The translations under genes and the position numbers were made by a program. The notes beneath the pieces were generated by a model. The model made no database searches and was not told where the DNA came from. It saw only the letters and a program-made list of their open reading frames with translations. Below are positions 48,092 to 61,560 of a DNA stretch of 64,000 bases, piece after piece. Source of the DNA: Hermodice carunculata (Eukaryota; Annelida; Polychaeta; Eunicida; Amphinomidae); the NCBI GenBank assembly GCA_964020975.1, contig OZ026625.1, positions 6,849,413 through 6,913,412 of the forward strand, in the 5' to 3' direction. Within the stretch, counting starts at the first letter, position 1. Every line of letters begins with the position of its first letter.

Positions 48092-48626
48092 ACATACAGT
48101 CCTCGCGCATGCGTACAGCTTATGTTTTCGGTCTGAGTCGGCATTTCGTCTGCTTGTGAAGTTGTGGACGATCATAGAACCAAGAAAATTACGCCACTGA
48201 CAGCGAAAAGAAACGTGCCCGCGCCGCGCGTGACAAAATAAGACAGACACACACAGTTTTCATCGGTGTTGAAAATATGGAGCGATAGCGGGTTGTAAAA
48301 GAAGGACAGGGTCAGCCTTGGGCATGCAAGTGATGATGACGTCGCTGCATTCATTCTGAACAGGTCTGAGGTACAGATCAGTGCCCGTTTGTCGGCCGTG
48401 CCGAAAAAAAGATCAGAGAAGCCGCCCATTTCTTTGAAGGGGTTATATTCAAGTAGTCATGGATACTTTATCAGTCGTGTTTGTAATCTGTCAAGTTTGA
48501 ATCCGAGTATCATTATCATACAACCGCTCCGCTTGCTGATTTTTTTTGGGAGGGGGGGGTGGGTAGGTGATCAAATTCAAGGGACAAATGTGCCGTTAAT
48601 CAAGATCAGTAATAGACGACGGCAAC

Positions 48627-48684
<58 letters not shown>

Positions 48685-48921
48685 AAAGGGCATATTAACT
48701 ACGTTTCCTGCTAACTTCGTGATAAAGTTTTGTCTGCACCGGCAGCTCTTGCCTGCACATATTGCGAGGAAGACGTGTCCGCGACTTGTGTTACTTATCA
48801 AGCTGTTATTGTCTACCATGTCAAAGATTTTTGTTATTCTATTCGTCATCAATTTTCTTTGGGCACTATAAAGTTTTCTCATGAACTTGACTGTTCTGTA
48901 TTTCCGTAAAATTGTGCAAGT

Positions 48922-48957
<36 letters not shown>

Positions 48958-50604
48958 ATAGGCAAAAAAAAATTTGTCTGCATGCCACGTGTGGGAAGTT
49001 GCAACACGTTGTTCAGAGCCTCGTCCGACAGAGAATTTTACCAACAGATATTTCTCGACGACAATATAACGAATTTATATATTTTTTTAAATATGAAGGA
49101 TTGTACTTGTAATTTCACATTGATGTGTACCACACCAGCCAAACGCATTTACAACGGATTAGAAGAAGCTTTGAACGTTGTCCCCATTGACATAACCGTA
49201 TACTGCACAACGGTCTGGACGGGTCCTTGGGTGTCACACTGTGTTCGGTATAATCGGACATGCAACATGAAAATTTGAACAGAGGAACTGTGTGTTTCGA
49301 AATATAAAATTTATTATACAAAGAAGGACTCTCTCCTTCAGTCATACCTGTATGGTATTATCGGTCGTCACGATACATTCTCCGAAAACACACACACACA
49401 AAGTCCAACTAAATGACATCCCATTTTTTGTAAATGCTTCCAGCACAGAAGTATCTACTGTCCTGTGCCTTCTTATAAGTCACATTCGGAACAAAAGTTG
49501 ATGTAGATAAACTTGAGGTAGAATTTTTTTTTTTCAAACAAATAATTTAAGTCAAGTAATTCAGAATTTCATCTGGTCCTCTCTAGATCTGCTGTTTTTT
49601 TTGGGGGGGGGGGCTCTCTGTTTTTGTTTTTTGTTTTTTTGTTTGGATATTAACGCAATCCTTTAACTAAAATACCCTTACGTAAAGCAATATACTTCAA
49701 CATCGAAAATCGCCAATGAGAAACAAAAAAAAGGAGAAATACTTCGGAGTAAAAACTGAAAAAAATAACGCTAAACAAACAATATGTACAATGAGGTCTT
49801 GGTCTGAATCAGAGACCTACGTTTGCCTGCAGAAGCACGTGCGCAGGTATTCCAGGGTCAATCACTGGGAGCATACTGGGGGGGGGGAGGTTAGTTTTTG
49901 TAGCCGAAATAATTTTCTTTTTTTTTTTTTTTTAGCCGCAGTAATTTTCCTTTTTTTTTCCTTGAATGATTCGCTATGTAGAAAACAAAATAATGTCTTG
50001 GTCCAAGTCGACGTGAGAGACCAATGTTTACCTGCACAGCAAGGTGCGGAGGTAATTATGGGTCTTTCACTTAGATCATGGGCATACACTCTCGGGTTTG
50101 TTTGTTTTTCTGTTTGTTTTATTTTTTTATTTTCTTATTTTTGTTTTTTTTTTTTTTTGTTTTTTTTTTTTTTTTTTTTTTTTTGTTGTTGTTTTTTCTT
50201 TTGGTATTCGAAGTAATTGTCTCGCCTTTTTATTTCGGTAATTTTCGATGAAAAAAAATAATGATACAATTGCAACACAGGCATCTCATACATGTCTGGG
50301 TTTATCGTCACATGATCTGTTCATGCTTGTCAGTTGAACTCGTTCCAAGAAATTCTTCTATACACATGGCAGAAATATGGATTGAGAGTTTCAACTCGGG
50401 CGACAATATGGCCCGATTTACCTAATAATCAGTCTTAATTACGTCTTCTTGTCAATTGAAAAAAAAAAAGCCGGAGAATTATTTGAACTAATTCTGGGCC
50501 TTAAAAACCTCTTGTGTTGATTTATGATTCATATGTCAAACGTGTACAGAACGTTAATAAAAATTCTGAAAGTTTTCCGACAACAAATTCCCAGATGGGA
50601 CACC
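48092..50604. other. Non-coding with microsatellites
   Basis: Holds (AG)n at 48630-48682, (CTTT)n at 48921-48957, and T-rich blocks at 49595-49645, 49917-49935 and 50100-50200. Frames at 48.1-48.9 kb are mixed with these repeats and unidentified. Confidence 0.45.
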
Positions 50605-50942
50605 AGCTAGTTAAAGTGTGTGTGTAGGCACACACTTTTCTGTTTTTCTACGAATTCTTTATTTCTTTCTTTCTTTCTTTCTTTCTTCTTTCTTTCTTTC
50701 TTTACCGGCAAATTTGTCCGACATTTCATTTGAAAAGTATTATATGTAGAAACTCCAAACTTGGCACAATTATACTTTTATGGATAAAGTCTGGCCTTTT
50801 TATAATGAGAGGTCATGCTTTTCAAAATTATGCAAATGATGGTTAATTAAAGTTTTAAATCTTCAATATCTTATATACTATAGTAGATGTGGTTCCAAGT
50901 GTATAGGAGTTCGATCATAGCAAGGTAAAGGTCAGCTCTAAT

Positions 50943-51481
50943 GTCAAGGTCATGTCAAGGTCAAAGGTCATGTCAAGGTCAAAGGTCAATTTTAAACCAA
51001 AATGTCATTTTTGAGGTCAAGGTTCACTTCAGGTAAAGGTCATTTCAAGGTCAAAGGCCACTTTCGATGCTGGCTTTCTTCTGGCCATAACTTGTTCAAT
51101 TTTTATCCAATTTTGATCATGTTGGGCTCAAATTGTAGCTATTGTAACCTTGCACATTTGATAGATTTAGATGTGACCTCTAAAGTTCAAAGGTCAAGGT
51201 CATTTGGACCTTTGAAAGTTTCATCCAATCATGACGTGGCCAATCTCCATCCAGTTCTAATTATGTTGGACTCAAATTGTAGGTATTGCTACACTGGACA
51301 TTTTTATAAGAACATGTAACCTCAAAAAGGCAAAGGTCAAGGTCATTTGGCCCTTTGAAAGTTTCATCTGGCCATAACTTGGTCAATTTTACTCCGATTT
51401 GGTTCATGTCCGGCTCAATTTGTGGGTATTGTAACACTGTGCAATTTACATGTGACCTGTGAAGGTCAAAGGTCAAGGTCA
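50943..51481 (+). promoter_or_regulatory. Cluster of DR1-type nuclear-receptor half-sites
   Basis: Perfect AGGTCA-A-AGGTCA at 50958-50970, 50976-50988 and 51463-51475, the last followed at once by a third AGGTCA. Several TCAAGGTCA half-sites lie between. The motif matches the known DR1 site of RXR/HNF4/PPAR-type receptors; binding here is inference. Confidence 0.55.
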
Positions 51482-51616
51482 TTTGGACTTTGAAATTTGC
51501 ATGCAGCCATAAGCTTAATGGAATGTGAAGTACCAAAGGACAAAAGTTGTAGCATATAATATTTACAACCTTTGAAGGCACACAGACAGATTAAAAAAAA
51601 ATCTTCTTTGCCAGTT

Positions 51617-51646
51617 TCTTTCTTTCTTTCTTTCTTTCTTTCTTTT

Positions 51647-51743
<97 letters not shown>
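51617..51743. repeat. (CTTT)n microsatellite inside the Helitron-like composite
   Basis: About 127 bases of CTTT with three single-base phase slips. It is part of the element's left arm, not an independent locus. Confidence 0.95.
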
Positions 51744-51745
<2 letters not shown>

Positions 51746-52047
51746 TTTACCAGCAAATTTGTCCGACACTTTTCTCGGACACTATTATACATAGAAACTC
51801 CAAACTTGGCATGATTGTACCTCCAATTAAGGAGTTTGGCCATTTAATACACAGAAATGCAGATGTTTAAAATTATGCAAATTAGGGGCATTTGAAATTT
51901 TAAATCTTGAATTACTTCAAAGCTATAATAGAAAGAGATGCCATTCCAACTTCTACTCCTGTGTTATGGAATAGTTGTACACTGCCATACTAATATGCTT
52001 TGAAGACACACACACTGATTTGCTATGCAGCAAATCATCTTTTCTAG

Positions 52048-53560
<1,513 letters not shown>

Positions 53561-53691
53561 CCAGCTAGTTAAAGTGTGTGTGTCAACGCACACTTTTCTG
53601 TTTTTCTAGGAATTCTTTATTAAAGTGTGTGTGTCAGCACACACTTTTCTGTTTTTCTAGGAATTCTTTATTTCTTTCTTTCTTTCTTTCT

Positions 53692-53735
<44 letters not shown>

Positions 53736-54982
53736 TACCGGCAAATTTGTCCGACATTTCATTTGAAAAGTATTACATGTAGAAACTCCAAACTTGGCAC
53801 AATTATACTTCTATGGATAAAGTCTGGCCTTTTTATAATGAGAGGTCAAGCTTTTCAAAATTATGCAAATGAGGGCTAATTCAAGTTTTAAATCTTCAAT
53901 ATCTTATATACTATAGTAGATGTGGTTCCGAGTGTATAGGAGTTCGATCATAGAAAGGTAAAGGTCATCACAAATGTCAAGGTCATGTCAAGGTCAAAGG
54001 TCAATTTTAAGCCAAAATGTCATTTTTGAGGTCAAGGTTCACTTCAGGTAGAGGTCATCTGAAGGTCAAAGGTCATTTCAAGGTCAAAGGCCACTTTCGG
54101 TGCAGGCTTTCTTCTGGCCATAACTTGGTCAATTTTTATCCAATTTTCATCATGTTGGGCTCAAATTGTAGTTATTGTACCTTGCACATTTTTTAAATGT
54201 ACATGTGACCTCTAAAGTTCAAAGGTCAAGGTCATTTGGACCTTTGAAAGTTTCATCCAATCATAACGTGGCCAATCTCCATCCAGTTTTCATCATGTTA
54301 GACTCAAATTGTAGGTATTGCTACACTGGACATTTTTATAAGAACATGTAACCTCAAAAAGGCAAAGGTCAAGGTCACTTGACCCTTTGAAAGTTTCATC
54401 TTGCCATAACTTGGTCCATTTTACTCCGATTTGGTTCATGTCTGGCTCAAATTGTGGGTATTGTAACACTGTGCAATTTACATATGACCTGTAAAGGTCA
54501 AAGGTCAAGGTCATTTGGACTTTGAAATTTGCATGCAGCCATAAGCTTAATGGAATGTGAAGTACCAAAGGACAAAAGTTGTAGCATATAATATTTACAA
54601 CCTTTGAAGGCACACAGACAGATTAAAAAAAATATTCTTTTCCAGTTTCCTTCCTTCTTTCTTTCTTTCTTTCTTTCTTCTTTACCAGCAAATTTGTCCG
54701 ACACTTTTCTCGGACACTACTTTACATAGAAACTCCAAACTTGGCATGCTTGTACCTCCATACAAGGAGTTTGGCCATTTTATACACAGAAATGAAGATG
54801 TTTGAAATTATGCAAATTAGGGGCATTTGAAATTTTAAATCTTGAATAACTTCAAAGCTATAATAGATAGAGATGCCATTCCCACTTCCACTCCTGTGTT
54901 ATGGAATAGTTGTACATTGCCATACTAATGTGCTTTGAAGACACACACACTGATTTGCTATGCAGCAAATCATCTTTCCTAG
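53561..54982 (+). mobile_element. Composite Helitron-like element, second copy
   Basis: Same order as 50605-52047. The 5' terminal ~52 bases (TTAAAGTGTGTGTGTCA...TTCTTTA) are present twice in tandem (53569-53620 and 53621 on), then CTTT microsatellite, left arm and AGGTCA-rich core. The second left arm lies near 54650, and the 3' hairpin and CTAG at 54979-54982. The core is nearly the same as in the first copy, indicating a shared composite ancestor. Confidence 0.8.
53991..54513 (+). promoter_or_regulatory. Cluster of DR1-type half-sites, second copy
   Basis: Perfect AGGTCA-A-AGGTCA at 53991-54003, 54063-54075 and 54495-54507, the last extended by a third AGGTCA to 54513. Confidence 0.55.
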
Positions 54983-55986
54983 TTTCTTTCTTTCTTTCTT
55001 TCTTTCTTCTTTCTTTCTTTCTTTACCGGCAAATTTGTCCGACATTTCATTTGAAAAGTATTACATGTAGAAACTCCAAACTTTGCACAATTATACTTCT
55101 ATGGATAAAGTCTGGCTTTTTTATAATGAGAGGTCATGCTTTTCAAAATTATGCAAATGAGGGCTAATTCAAGTTTTAAATCTTCAATATCTTATATACT
55201 ATAGTAGATGTGGTCCCGAGTGTATAGGAGTTCGATCATAGCAAGGTAAAGGTCATCTCAAATGTCAAGGTCATGTCAAGGTCAAAGGTCACTTTTAAGC
55301 CAAAATGTCATTTTTGAGGTCAAGGTTCACTTCAGGTAGAGGTCATCTCAAGGTCAAAGGTCATTTCAAGGTTAAAGGCCACTTTCCTTGGTGGCCTTCT
55401 TCTAGCCATAACTTGGTCAATTTTTATCTAATTTTGATCATGTTGGGCTCAAATTGTAGCTATTGTAACCCTGCATATTTGAGAATTCATGTGTGATCTC
55501 TAAAGGTCAAAGGTCAAGGTCATTTGAACCTTTGAAAGTTTCATCCAGTCACAACTTGGCTATTTTCCATCCAATTCTAATCATGTTAGTCTAAAATTGT
55601 AGGTATTGCAACACTGCACATTTTTATAAGAACACGTGACCTTGAAAGGGCAAAGGTCAAGGTCATTAAGCCCTTTAAAAGTTTCATCTTGCCATAACTT
55701 GGTAAATTTTCATCCGATTTGGTTCATGTTCATGTCAGTTTAACTTCTACTAGGGGGTTCCTGACCATTGCGCATGTAATGAATCTAAAACAAAAGTTGT
55801 AGCAACTTGAATTATGTTAAATAGCACCATTAGAAATTTTAAATCTTGTATAACTTCAAAGCTGTAATAGATAGAGATGCCATTCCAACTTCTACTCCTG
55901 TGTTATGGAATAGTTGTACATTGCCATACCAATATGCTTTGAAGACACACACACTGATTTGCTATGCAGCAAATCATCTTTTCTAG
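54983..55986 (+). mobile_element. Helitron-like element abutting the previous one
   Basis: Begins directly after the CTAG of the previous copy with CTTT repeats and the TACCGGCAAATTTGTCCGAC left arm, lacking the 5' palindrome. It carries the AGGTCA core, then switches near 55735 to the standard core and right arm, and ends with the 3' hairpin and CTAG at 55983-55986. The head-to-tail joint with no spacer suggests either a tandem product or insertion at the earlier element's end. Confidence 0.75.
55279..55522 (+). promoter_or_regulatory. Cluster of DR1-type half-sites, third copy
   Basis: Perfect AGGTCA-A-AGGTCA at 55279-55291, 55351-55363 and 55504-55516, the last followed by a third AGGTCA to 55522. 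Confidence 0.55.
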
Positions 55987-57358
55987 TTCTAAATATATCT
56001 CTCATCAGCGAGGAATTGCCCCAGAACCGTTGTACATGGCCGAATGCCGTTACAAACAGCACTTGCAAGGTCGAATGTTAAAACTCTCTCTTACCGCCAT
56101 AATATCATGTTTATTGACCAAAACGAAGGCACAACGGTCCTTCGACACATTATTAGTGATGAATTACGTGGGTAGGTACGTGTATGAAATATCGCGGAAT
56201 GCAACTTTAAATGTTGCCTGTTTCAACGGTTTCGGCCAATTTCAACAGTAATGAAAAAGAATTCGAATGATAATTAAAGATGAGATCTGTCAAGATAACA
56301 TGTCCCAGGTCAACTGCTTTCCCCAAACACCGGTTACGCAGTCTTGATTCACAGGGAAAAGGGTAAAAAGTCTACTTGCCAGCATATGTCAAGCTCAAAC
56401 AAAACAAGACAGCCACATCACAGACAGTGCAACCACAAATATGTAGTCTTACTGTAAGTAACCACAAGTTGCACTGGCTGCACTCCTGTCTATATATAAT
56501 ATATCACATACAGCACGCCACATCCACTGGGGGCCAACATCTGGCAATGAGCAAACAACTGACCTGAACTGCACACCACAAACAACTTAAATACATCCAC
56601 CTACAAAAACCACAATTTGCCATCCACGTTTTTCCCCCACTCTCCCGTGTTATCATGTATCTATAAATGGGTTATCTTTTGAATGAGAAAGTCATGATGT
56701 TTTCTGGGCATGTTTTTGTTAGCAGGGCGTAGGTGTTGAGGCCAAGGGCGAGGTCATTACACCATTATGGTATAGGTCAGCCAGGAAGTAGGGGAGTCTG
56801 TGCTATATGGATGATAGCTGTACTATATTGATGCGCCATATGAGGACAGGTTGTTAACTCATGTGGTAGTTGATTTTTTTTAAACTCACAAAGTTGCTTT
56901 ACAATTTGTTTACTTTTGATCTTTGCAAAACATCAGAAGTGATGCCAAAGTCTTCAGCTAAGTTTATTAGGGGTCCAAAATCCATGAAACACTTTCTGTC
57001 CATATTTTTGACAGCACTATATAGTCTACAAAAAACAAGACACGAAAGGGTTACCCTGGGTATTCCACCAGACATAACATTACGGTCATCATTATTTTAA
57101 TTGTCAGAACAATCAAATGTGTACAATCAACAATACAACACAACCCAGTGTACAAATTTGCCCTCTATCTCTCTCTAACGTCCCCCACCCCCACCCAGCC
57201 TGTTCCACATTCCAGACTTGTAGCCTGATAAATGTTGTGCTAAACTTATGAACGTATGATAAGCTTAGTGATGACTTGAAGGTCTTATCTGGTTTTTTAA
57301 TTATACCCATTTTCTTTGGGTTGTTCAGTCCAGTTCCAATGTAACAAGAACCAGTCTG
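55987..57358. other. Non-coding stretch
   Basis: No gene supported. GGTCAACTGCTTTCC near 56308 is a decayed arm of the hairpin MITE family. Confidence 0.4.
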
Positions 57359-57640
57359 GAGGGCATACTCCAGTGGGCCTTTAAATGCTATGTTCACCAC
57401 CAATAAGGTCCCTCTTACCCAGTCATGAGGGCATACTCCAGTGGGCCTTTAAGTGCCACGTTCCCCACTAATAAGGCCCCTCTTACACAGTAATGAGGGC
57501 ATACTCCAGTGGGCCTTTAAGTACCACGTTCCCCACTAATAAGGCCCCTCTTACACAGTCATGAGGGCATACTCCAGTGGGCCTTTAAGTACCACGTTCC
57601 CCACTAATAAGGCCCGGCCCTCTTACACAGTCAGGAGGCC
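57359..57640 (+). repeat. 68-bp tandem repeat, about 4 copies
   Basis: Units beginning GAGGGCATACTCCAGTGGGCC start at 57359, 57427, 57495 and 57563, exactly 68 bases apart. Units two to four are nearly identical, so the expansion is recent. The minus-strand frame across the first unit (57113-57403) is not recognised. Confidence 0.93.
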
Positions 57641-58110
57641 CATCAATTTTGTCTGAACAACTTTAACATTCAAAATTGCCAGAAAGAACCAAGAGTTGTT
57701 TAAGGTCATCTACTTTACGCTTTTTCCTCAATGTCATGCACATAGACAGCATTTTTTTTAATTAGAAATGTATGTCTTCTCAGGACACATGTCCTATATC
57801 AGTAGCTTTTTTGGTGTGAGTTATGGGCATTGAAGCCTGCCCACACTCCAGAAAACTACTGACGTCTCATTCTGACAAGGAAGGCAATATAAAGGTCAAG
57901 ACAAGAAGTTAGCTGAAGCAAAAAAAAAAGAACTTCACAGTGCAGCACAAATCTACAATCTGTTTCACTCAGTCCACTTTCCATACAATACACATGTACA
58001 TAAATGTTTTATCCAAAACCTTGAACCCTGATCTTTCAGTTGCTAAAGACATTTTTAAATGCATGAGACATTGGTCTCAAGTTAACTGGCTTTTTCACGA
58101 ATTAGGCATA
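57641..58110. other. Non-coding stretch
   Basis: No supported feature. Confidence 0.4.
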
Positions 58111-58291
58111 CAGGGGTCCCTGGCTTGAAAGACCACTGCAAAGGGAGACAACTTGACTTGAAAGACCTCCCTTTCAAGATATTGGGCCTGGTCCTTTTAA
58201 TGGCATTTATACTTCCCATGAGAACCCACCTGTCTTGAGTGATCACGATTAGACCATACATAGGGAGGGTCTCTTATGCCAGGTTTCACTC
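58111..58291. mobile_element. TA-flanked MITE, 181 bp
   Basis: TA on both sides. Ends CAGGGGTCCCTGGCTTGAAAG and TCTTATGCCAGGTTTCACTC are imperfect inverted repeats related to the 30673-30850 element. Interior GACCTCCCTTTCAAGATATTGGG is typical of the family. No gene. Confidence 0.7.
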
Positions 58292-59690
58292 TACAGCCCT
58301 GTAACAATTGATCAGTCTCCAGCGTTGGAGTTGCTCCAGTGACTGGCTTGGATTTTTTTTTTTTTATTCGCATGAAACTGGGGTAAAGCAACAGGGTAGG
58401 AGTGGAGTGGTCCCATTCATATATATCTGCCACGCTGTCTATGATCACAGATGGAACAAGTCAGAGATGTCAGGACACTTTGAAAGGAAGAATGCCTTGT
58501 CTGCAAGGGACTACTTCTGGAGTCAAAGATCATACAAATCCTTCCTGCTTGAGTCCCCGGGTTCTCACACGTTCGACTGAAATGGGTATGCAAACTAACT
58601 ACTTTCTGGTCTGCATGGTACAATCTGACCTGAATTGATAAGTCCATTTTTCTCTATCTACCCTCCCCTCCCCTTCACCCCACCTCCTTACTGGCCAAAA
58701 CCAGCAGGCCAAATGTTGTCTGCTTCCTCTCTGTTTGCCTTTTTAACAAACTTAGTCCTATCTTTTTGGGAAAAAAAAAGATAAATGTAAATAAGACACA
58801 TGAAAATACTATCATCCTGGTCAACAACTTTCCTTGGTGCAAATTAGGAACCTGACATTCCAATCCACATGCAAATCTTGTTTCCTTCTCCCGCAGACAC
58901 CCGGAACGAGCAAGAAGAAGACATACCATGAAGATAATCAAGAACGTGCCTATCATGATGCTATCCCAGAATACCTGGGACTACCTTACTGATGAGACTA
59001 TATAATAATCTTCAATAGACTTTAATATATATCAGACATACTTCTTACAGAGACTTTAAATATTTCTCGATAGAAACATTTTATGCAGTTAAGCAAGGAC
59101 AATATTAATTTGACAATCCTCACAGTCCTAAAACTTTTGTAACTTTATAATCTATATGGACATTAACCATCACTTAAGAAAAATAACTCAACGGCATCTT
59201 ACTTAATAACCTTTTATTAAAATTTAGCAGTAATATTCTCGCTAACATTATCAGATCTACAGATATTGTAATGTCACTTTTGGTCAGAACCGGAAGTTAG
59301 ACAGAACCTGAATCTATGTCATATTTAATAAAATATCTGACCCTGGCCCTCCCCTGTGAAAGGCATAAAGATGCCGACACCAGTCGGGAGGGAGTCCATA
59401 AACCTGGTAATATGGTGTCGCAGTTTTTTATTTCAGTCATACACTTATGGTTTTCCTGTTGATATTATTGTTTCACACTGAATACACATAAAGGAAAGCT
59501 GCTGACTAAAGTGTCAATCATGGGGAGTGCGCTACATGTATACATCTGGTAACTCCCAGGCTCTCAGCCGTGGGGTCAGAAAACGGCAGGGATGCCTGAA
59601 AAGTAGTACAGATTGAAAGTCCATTCTGTGCTAGACAGGATCTAGGATGTTACCAGCTATTCTTGCACACACAATCAAGATATCTTCGGC
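58292..59690. other. Non-coding; hairpin-MITE arm
   Basis: The tract 58660-58840 matches the left two-thirds of the 32583-32814 hairpin element (GGCCAAAACCAGCAGGCCAAATG..., GGTCAACAACTTTCCTTGG) but lacks the right arm. No gene seen. Confidence 0.45.
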
Positions 59691-60245
59691 CTCTGGAAAT
59701 TACCACAATCAGCACTGTTCCCAAATCTCTTGGGTCAAGGTCAATCATATCATAAAATATTGTATCCCATTCCTTCAAGCATAATGGCAATCAATTTTAT
59801 ATTGTTAGCTCAATTATTTTTCGAGATATTGAATTTAGTGTTTCATTACATTTTGGCTCATATTTCCTGTAATACCATAGGTGGCGCCACTAGTATCACA
59901 CATGATCAAGATTTTTGGCTTAGTAAGATTCCCACCATGATTCATGAAGATCCATCAAAAATTAAAACACACTAGAGTCCACAATTTTTTCATATTTTGA
60001 CCTGTATATTATGTAAAAATGTAGGTCATGACCTCATTATCGAACTCAACCTAGATTTTCATACATATGATATGTCCTGCAAGTTAAATGGAGCTTCATC
60101 AAAACTTTGAAAGTTACCGCGCTCACAACCCAAAAGTTTTAGGACGGACCAAATGATGGACAGTTGGATGGACAGAATGACGGATGGACGTCGTGAGTGA
60201 TCATATAAGCTTTGCCACCTTACATCAACAGAGCTAACAATTAGG
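59691..60245 (+). mobile_element. Dispersed repeat family B, right part
   Basis: Shares TCATATTTTGACCTGTATATTATG, CGCTCACAACCCAAAAGTTTTAGGACGG, a run of GATGGAC and the terminal CATATAAGCTTTGCCACC...ACAGAGCTAAC with the copies at 28.4 and 39.3-40.7 kb. Confidence 0.7.
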
Positions 60246-60969
60246 GGGTGGAGAAGTGTCATGGAAGGTGAGGTACCCAGTGGGGCTGCCATATTAACCC
60301 TAAAATACTATTTAGTGGGTCTGAGTTTGTTTCATAATGAGCCTTTACCCATCAGAATTGCCAACTCATTTCAGACTATTCAGGATAGCATCTGACACTA
60401 ATGATACTGTCTTCCTGCAAAGACAATGAATAATTCTAATCAGCATTATCCTTTCAATCAATATGAGTATAGGATTTCCAGGGTTCATTTAATGTCAATC
60501 AGTAATGGTGGGGGGGGGGGGGGGTTGTTGTCAACATGCCTTCCCATATATAATTTTATCATCGCTTTTTCTGATTTTGAAGATCATTTTTGCTCATCAC
60601 AGATCTTTTAACTATGCATGTTGATCCATTTTGTCACTGTATATTACAAATTAATCGTCATCTTTATGTATAAAACTGAAGACACATTTCAGTTACACAT
60701 GTATTTTTCCTGTTTCGTTGTGGCTGGCTGCGTTCTATGACTGAAGCTATGATGATACAAGTGACCAGGCCAGGTTAAGGATACACTACATGATGTATGC
60801 TACAAGGATACACTATATATATATAGTGCATGCTTTAATGATACACAACATGGCCCATGCTGTAAGGATATAAAAAATGTTTCTCACATGGCCATACAAG
60901 ATATGAGACACAAGAATTCGCATGGCGTATTCCATAAGGCCATGCTATATGAAATATGCCATGAAGATA
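60246..60969. other. Non-coding stretch
   Basis: A G-run (60509-60524) and ATACACTACATGATGTATGC-type short repeats (60780-60870). No gene seen. Confidence 0.4.
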
Positions 60970-61149
60970 CAGTAAAACCTTTTTTCATTGACCATCCTTA
61001 AAGCAGGCTAAAAAGTGGTCACATAGGGCAGGTGGTCTCTCAAAAGAGGTGCAAAAACATGGGAATGACGGCAAAAGGGACATGGTAAACATAGTCTGAA
61101 AAGGCAGGTGGTCTGTCCTGACAATGGTATTTCAAAACAGGTTTTATTG
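60970..61149. mobile_element. TA-associated MITE, 180 bp
   Basis: Starts after TA with CAGTAAAACCT and ends AGGTTTTATTG, an inverted repeat. The interior GTGGTC/GGTGGTCTGTC words match the 30.7-kb element. The right-hand flank is TC instead of TA. Confidence 0.7.
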
Positions 61150-61207
61150 TCCACCATATGCTGTATGCTACAAGGATACACAACATGATGGACGATAAGG
61201 ACCCCAG

Positions 61208-61560
61208 AGGGGGTACTTCCCCAAATTTTTGGTATGTGTGTGCGGCTCGACCTTTCAAACACCCACCCTTTGTTAGGGCACCTTTTCACAAAAACGGTAC
61301 TTTTGTTAGGGATTTTTTAAACCGAAATTGTAGAAAATATGGTCCCAAATTGGTGTGAAAAGTGCTCCAGGAAAAAAATTTTGACCTTAGGGAATGTTCA
61401 AGAATTTTGAGCCATAAAGGAGAAAAATTACCCCTTTTTTAAAGAGAACTTTTGGCAAAAAACTGGACCTTTGTTAAGGAAATCTCCCTGAAACGAGGGG
61501 CCTTCAGAGCGACACATCCCCAGACCCAGTATCGTGACTGATGGGAGTATCTCCCCCCAT
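61208..61560. mobile_element. Inverted-end repeat (GGGGGTACT...AGTATCTCCCCC)
   Basis: Left end GAGGGGGTACTTCCCCAAAT and right end ATGGGAGTATCTCCCCCC are roughly inverted. The interior repeats CTTTTGTTAGGGATTTTTT / CTTTGTTAAGG words. Resembles GGGGTACT-ended repeats I associate with several marine invertebrates; class not assigned. Confidence 0.5.

Larger units (their letters stand above)
50605..52047 (+). mobile_element. Composite Helitron-like element with AGGTCA arrays
   Basis: Starts CCAGCTAGTTAAAGTGTG with a 5' palindrome (AAAGTGTGTG...CACACACTTT), then CTTT microsatellite and a left arm (TACCGGCAAATTTGTCCGACATTTC). A ~600-base core follows, with repeated GTCAAGGTCAAAGGTCA and GCCATAACTTGGTCAATTTT units of ~135-140 bp. 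Near 51607 a second CTTT microsatellite and a second left arm (TACCAGCAAATTTGTCCGACAC) begin the standard element, which ends in GATTTGCT-ATGC-AGCAAATC, then ATCTTTT and CTAG (52044-52047), then T. CTAGTT occurs at both outer edges. No genes. Confidence 0.8.

Noticed and set aside
48172-48871. Frames on both strands near the AG microsatellite
   Set aside because: They include or abut the low-complexity tract and show no recognisable domain.
48921-48957. CTTT tract as another Helitron-like left arm
   Set aside because: No TTTACCAGCAAATTTGTCCGAC follows, and no 3' hairpin lies nearby.
57113-57403. 96-residue minus-strand frame
   Set aside because: Overlaps the 68-bp repeat and lacks a recognisable family; no splice or promoter evidence.
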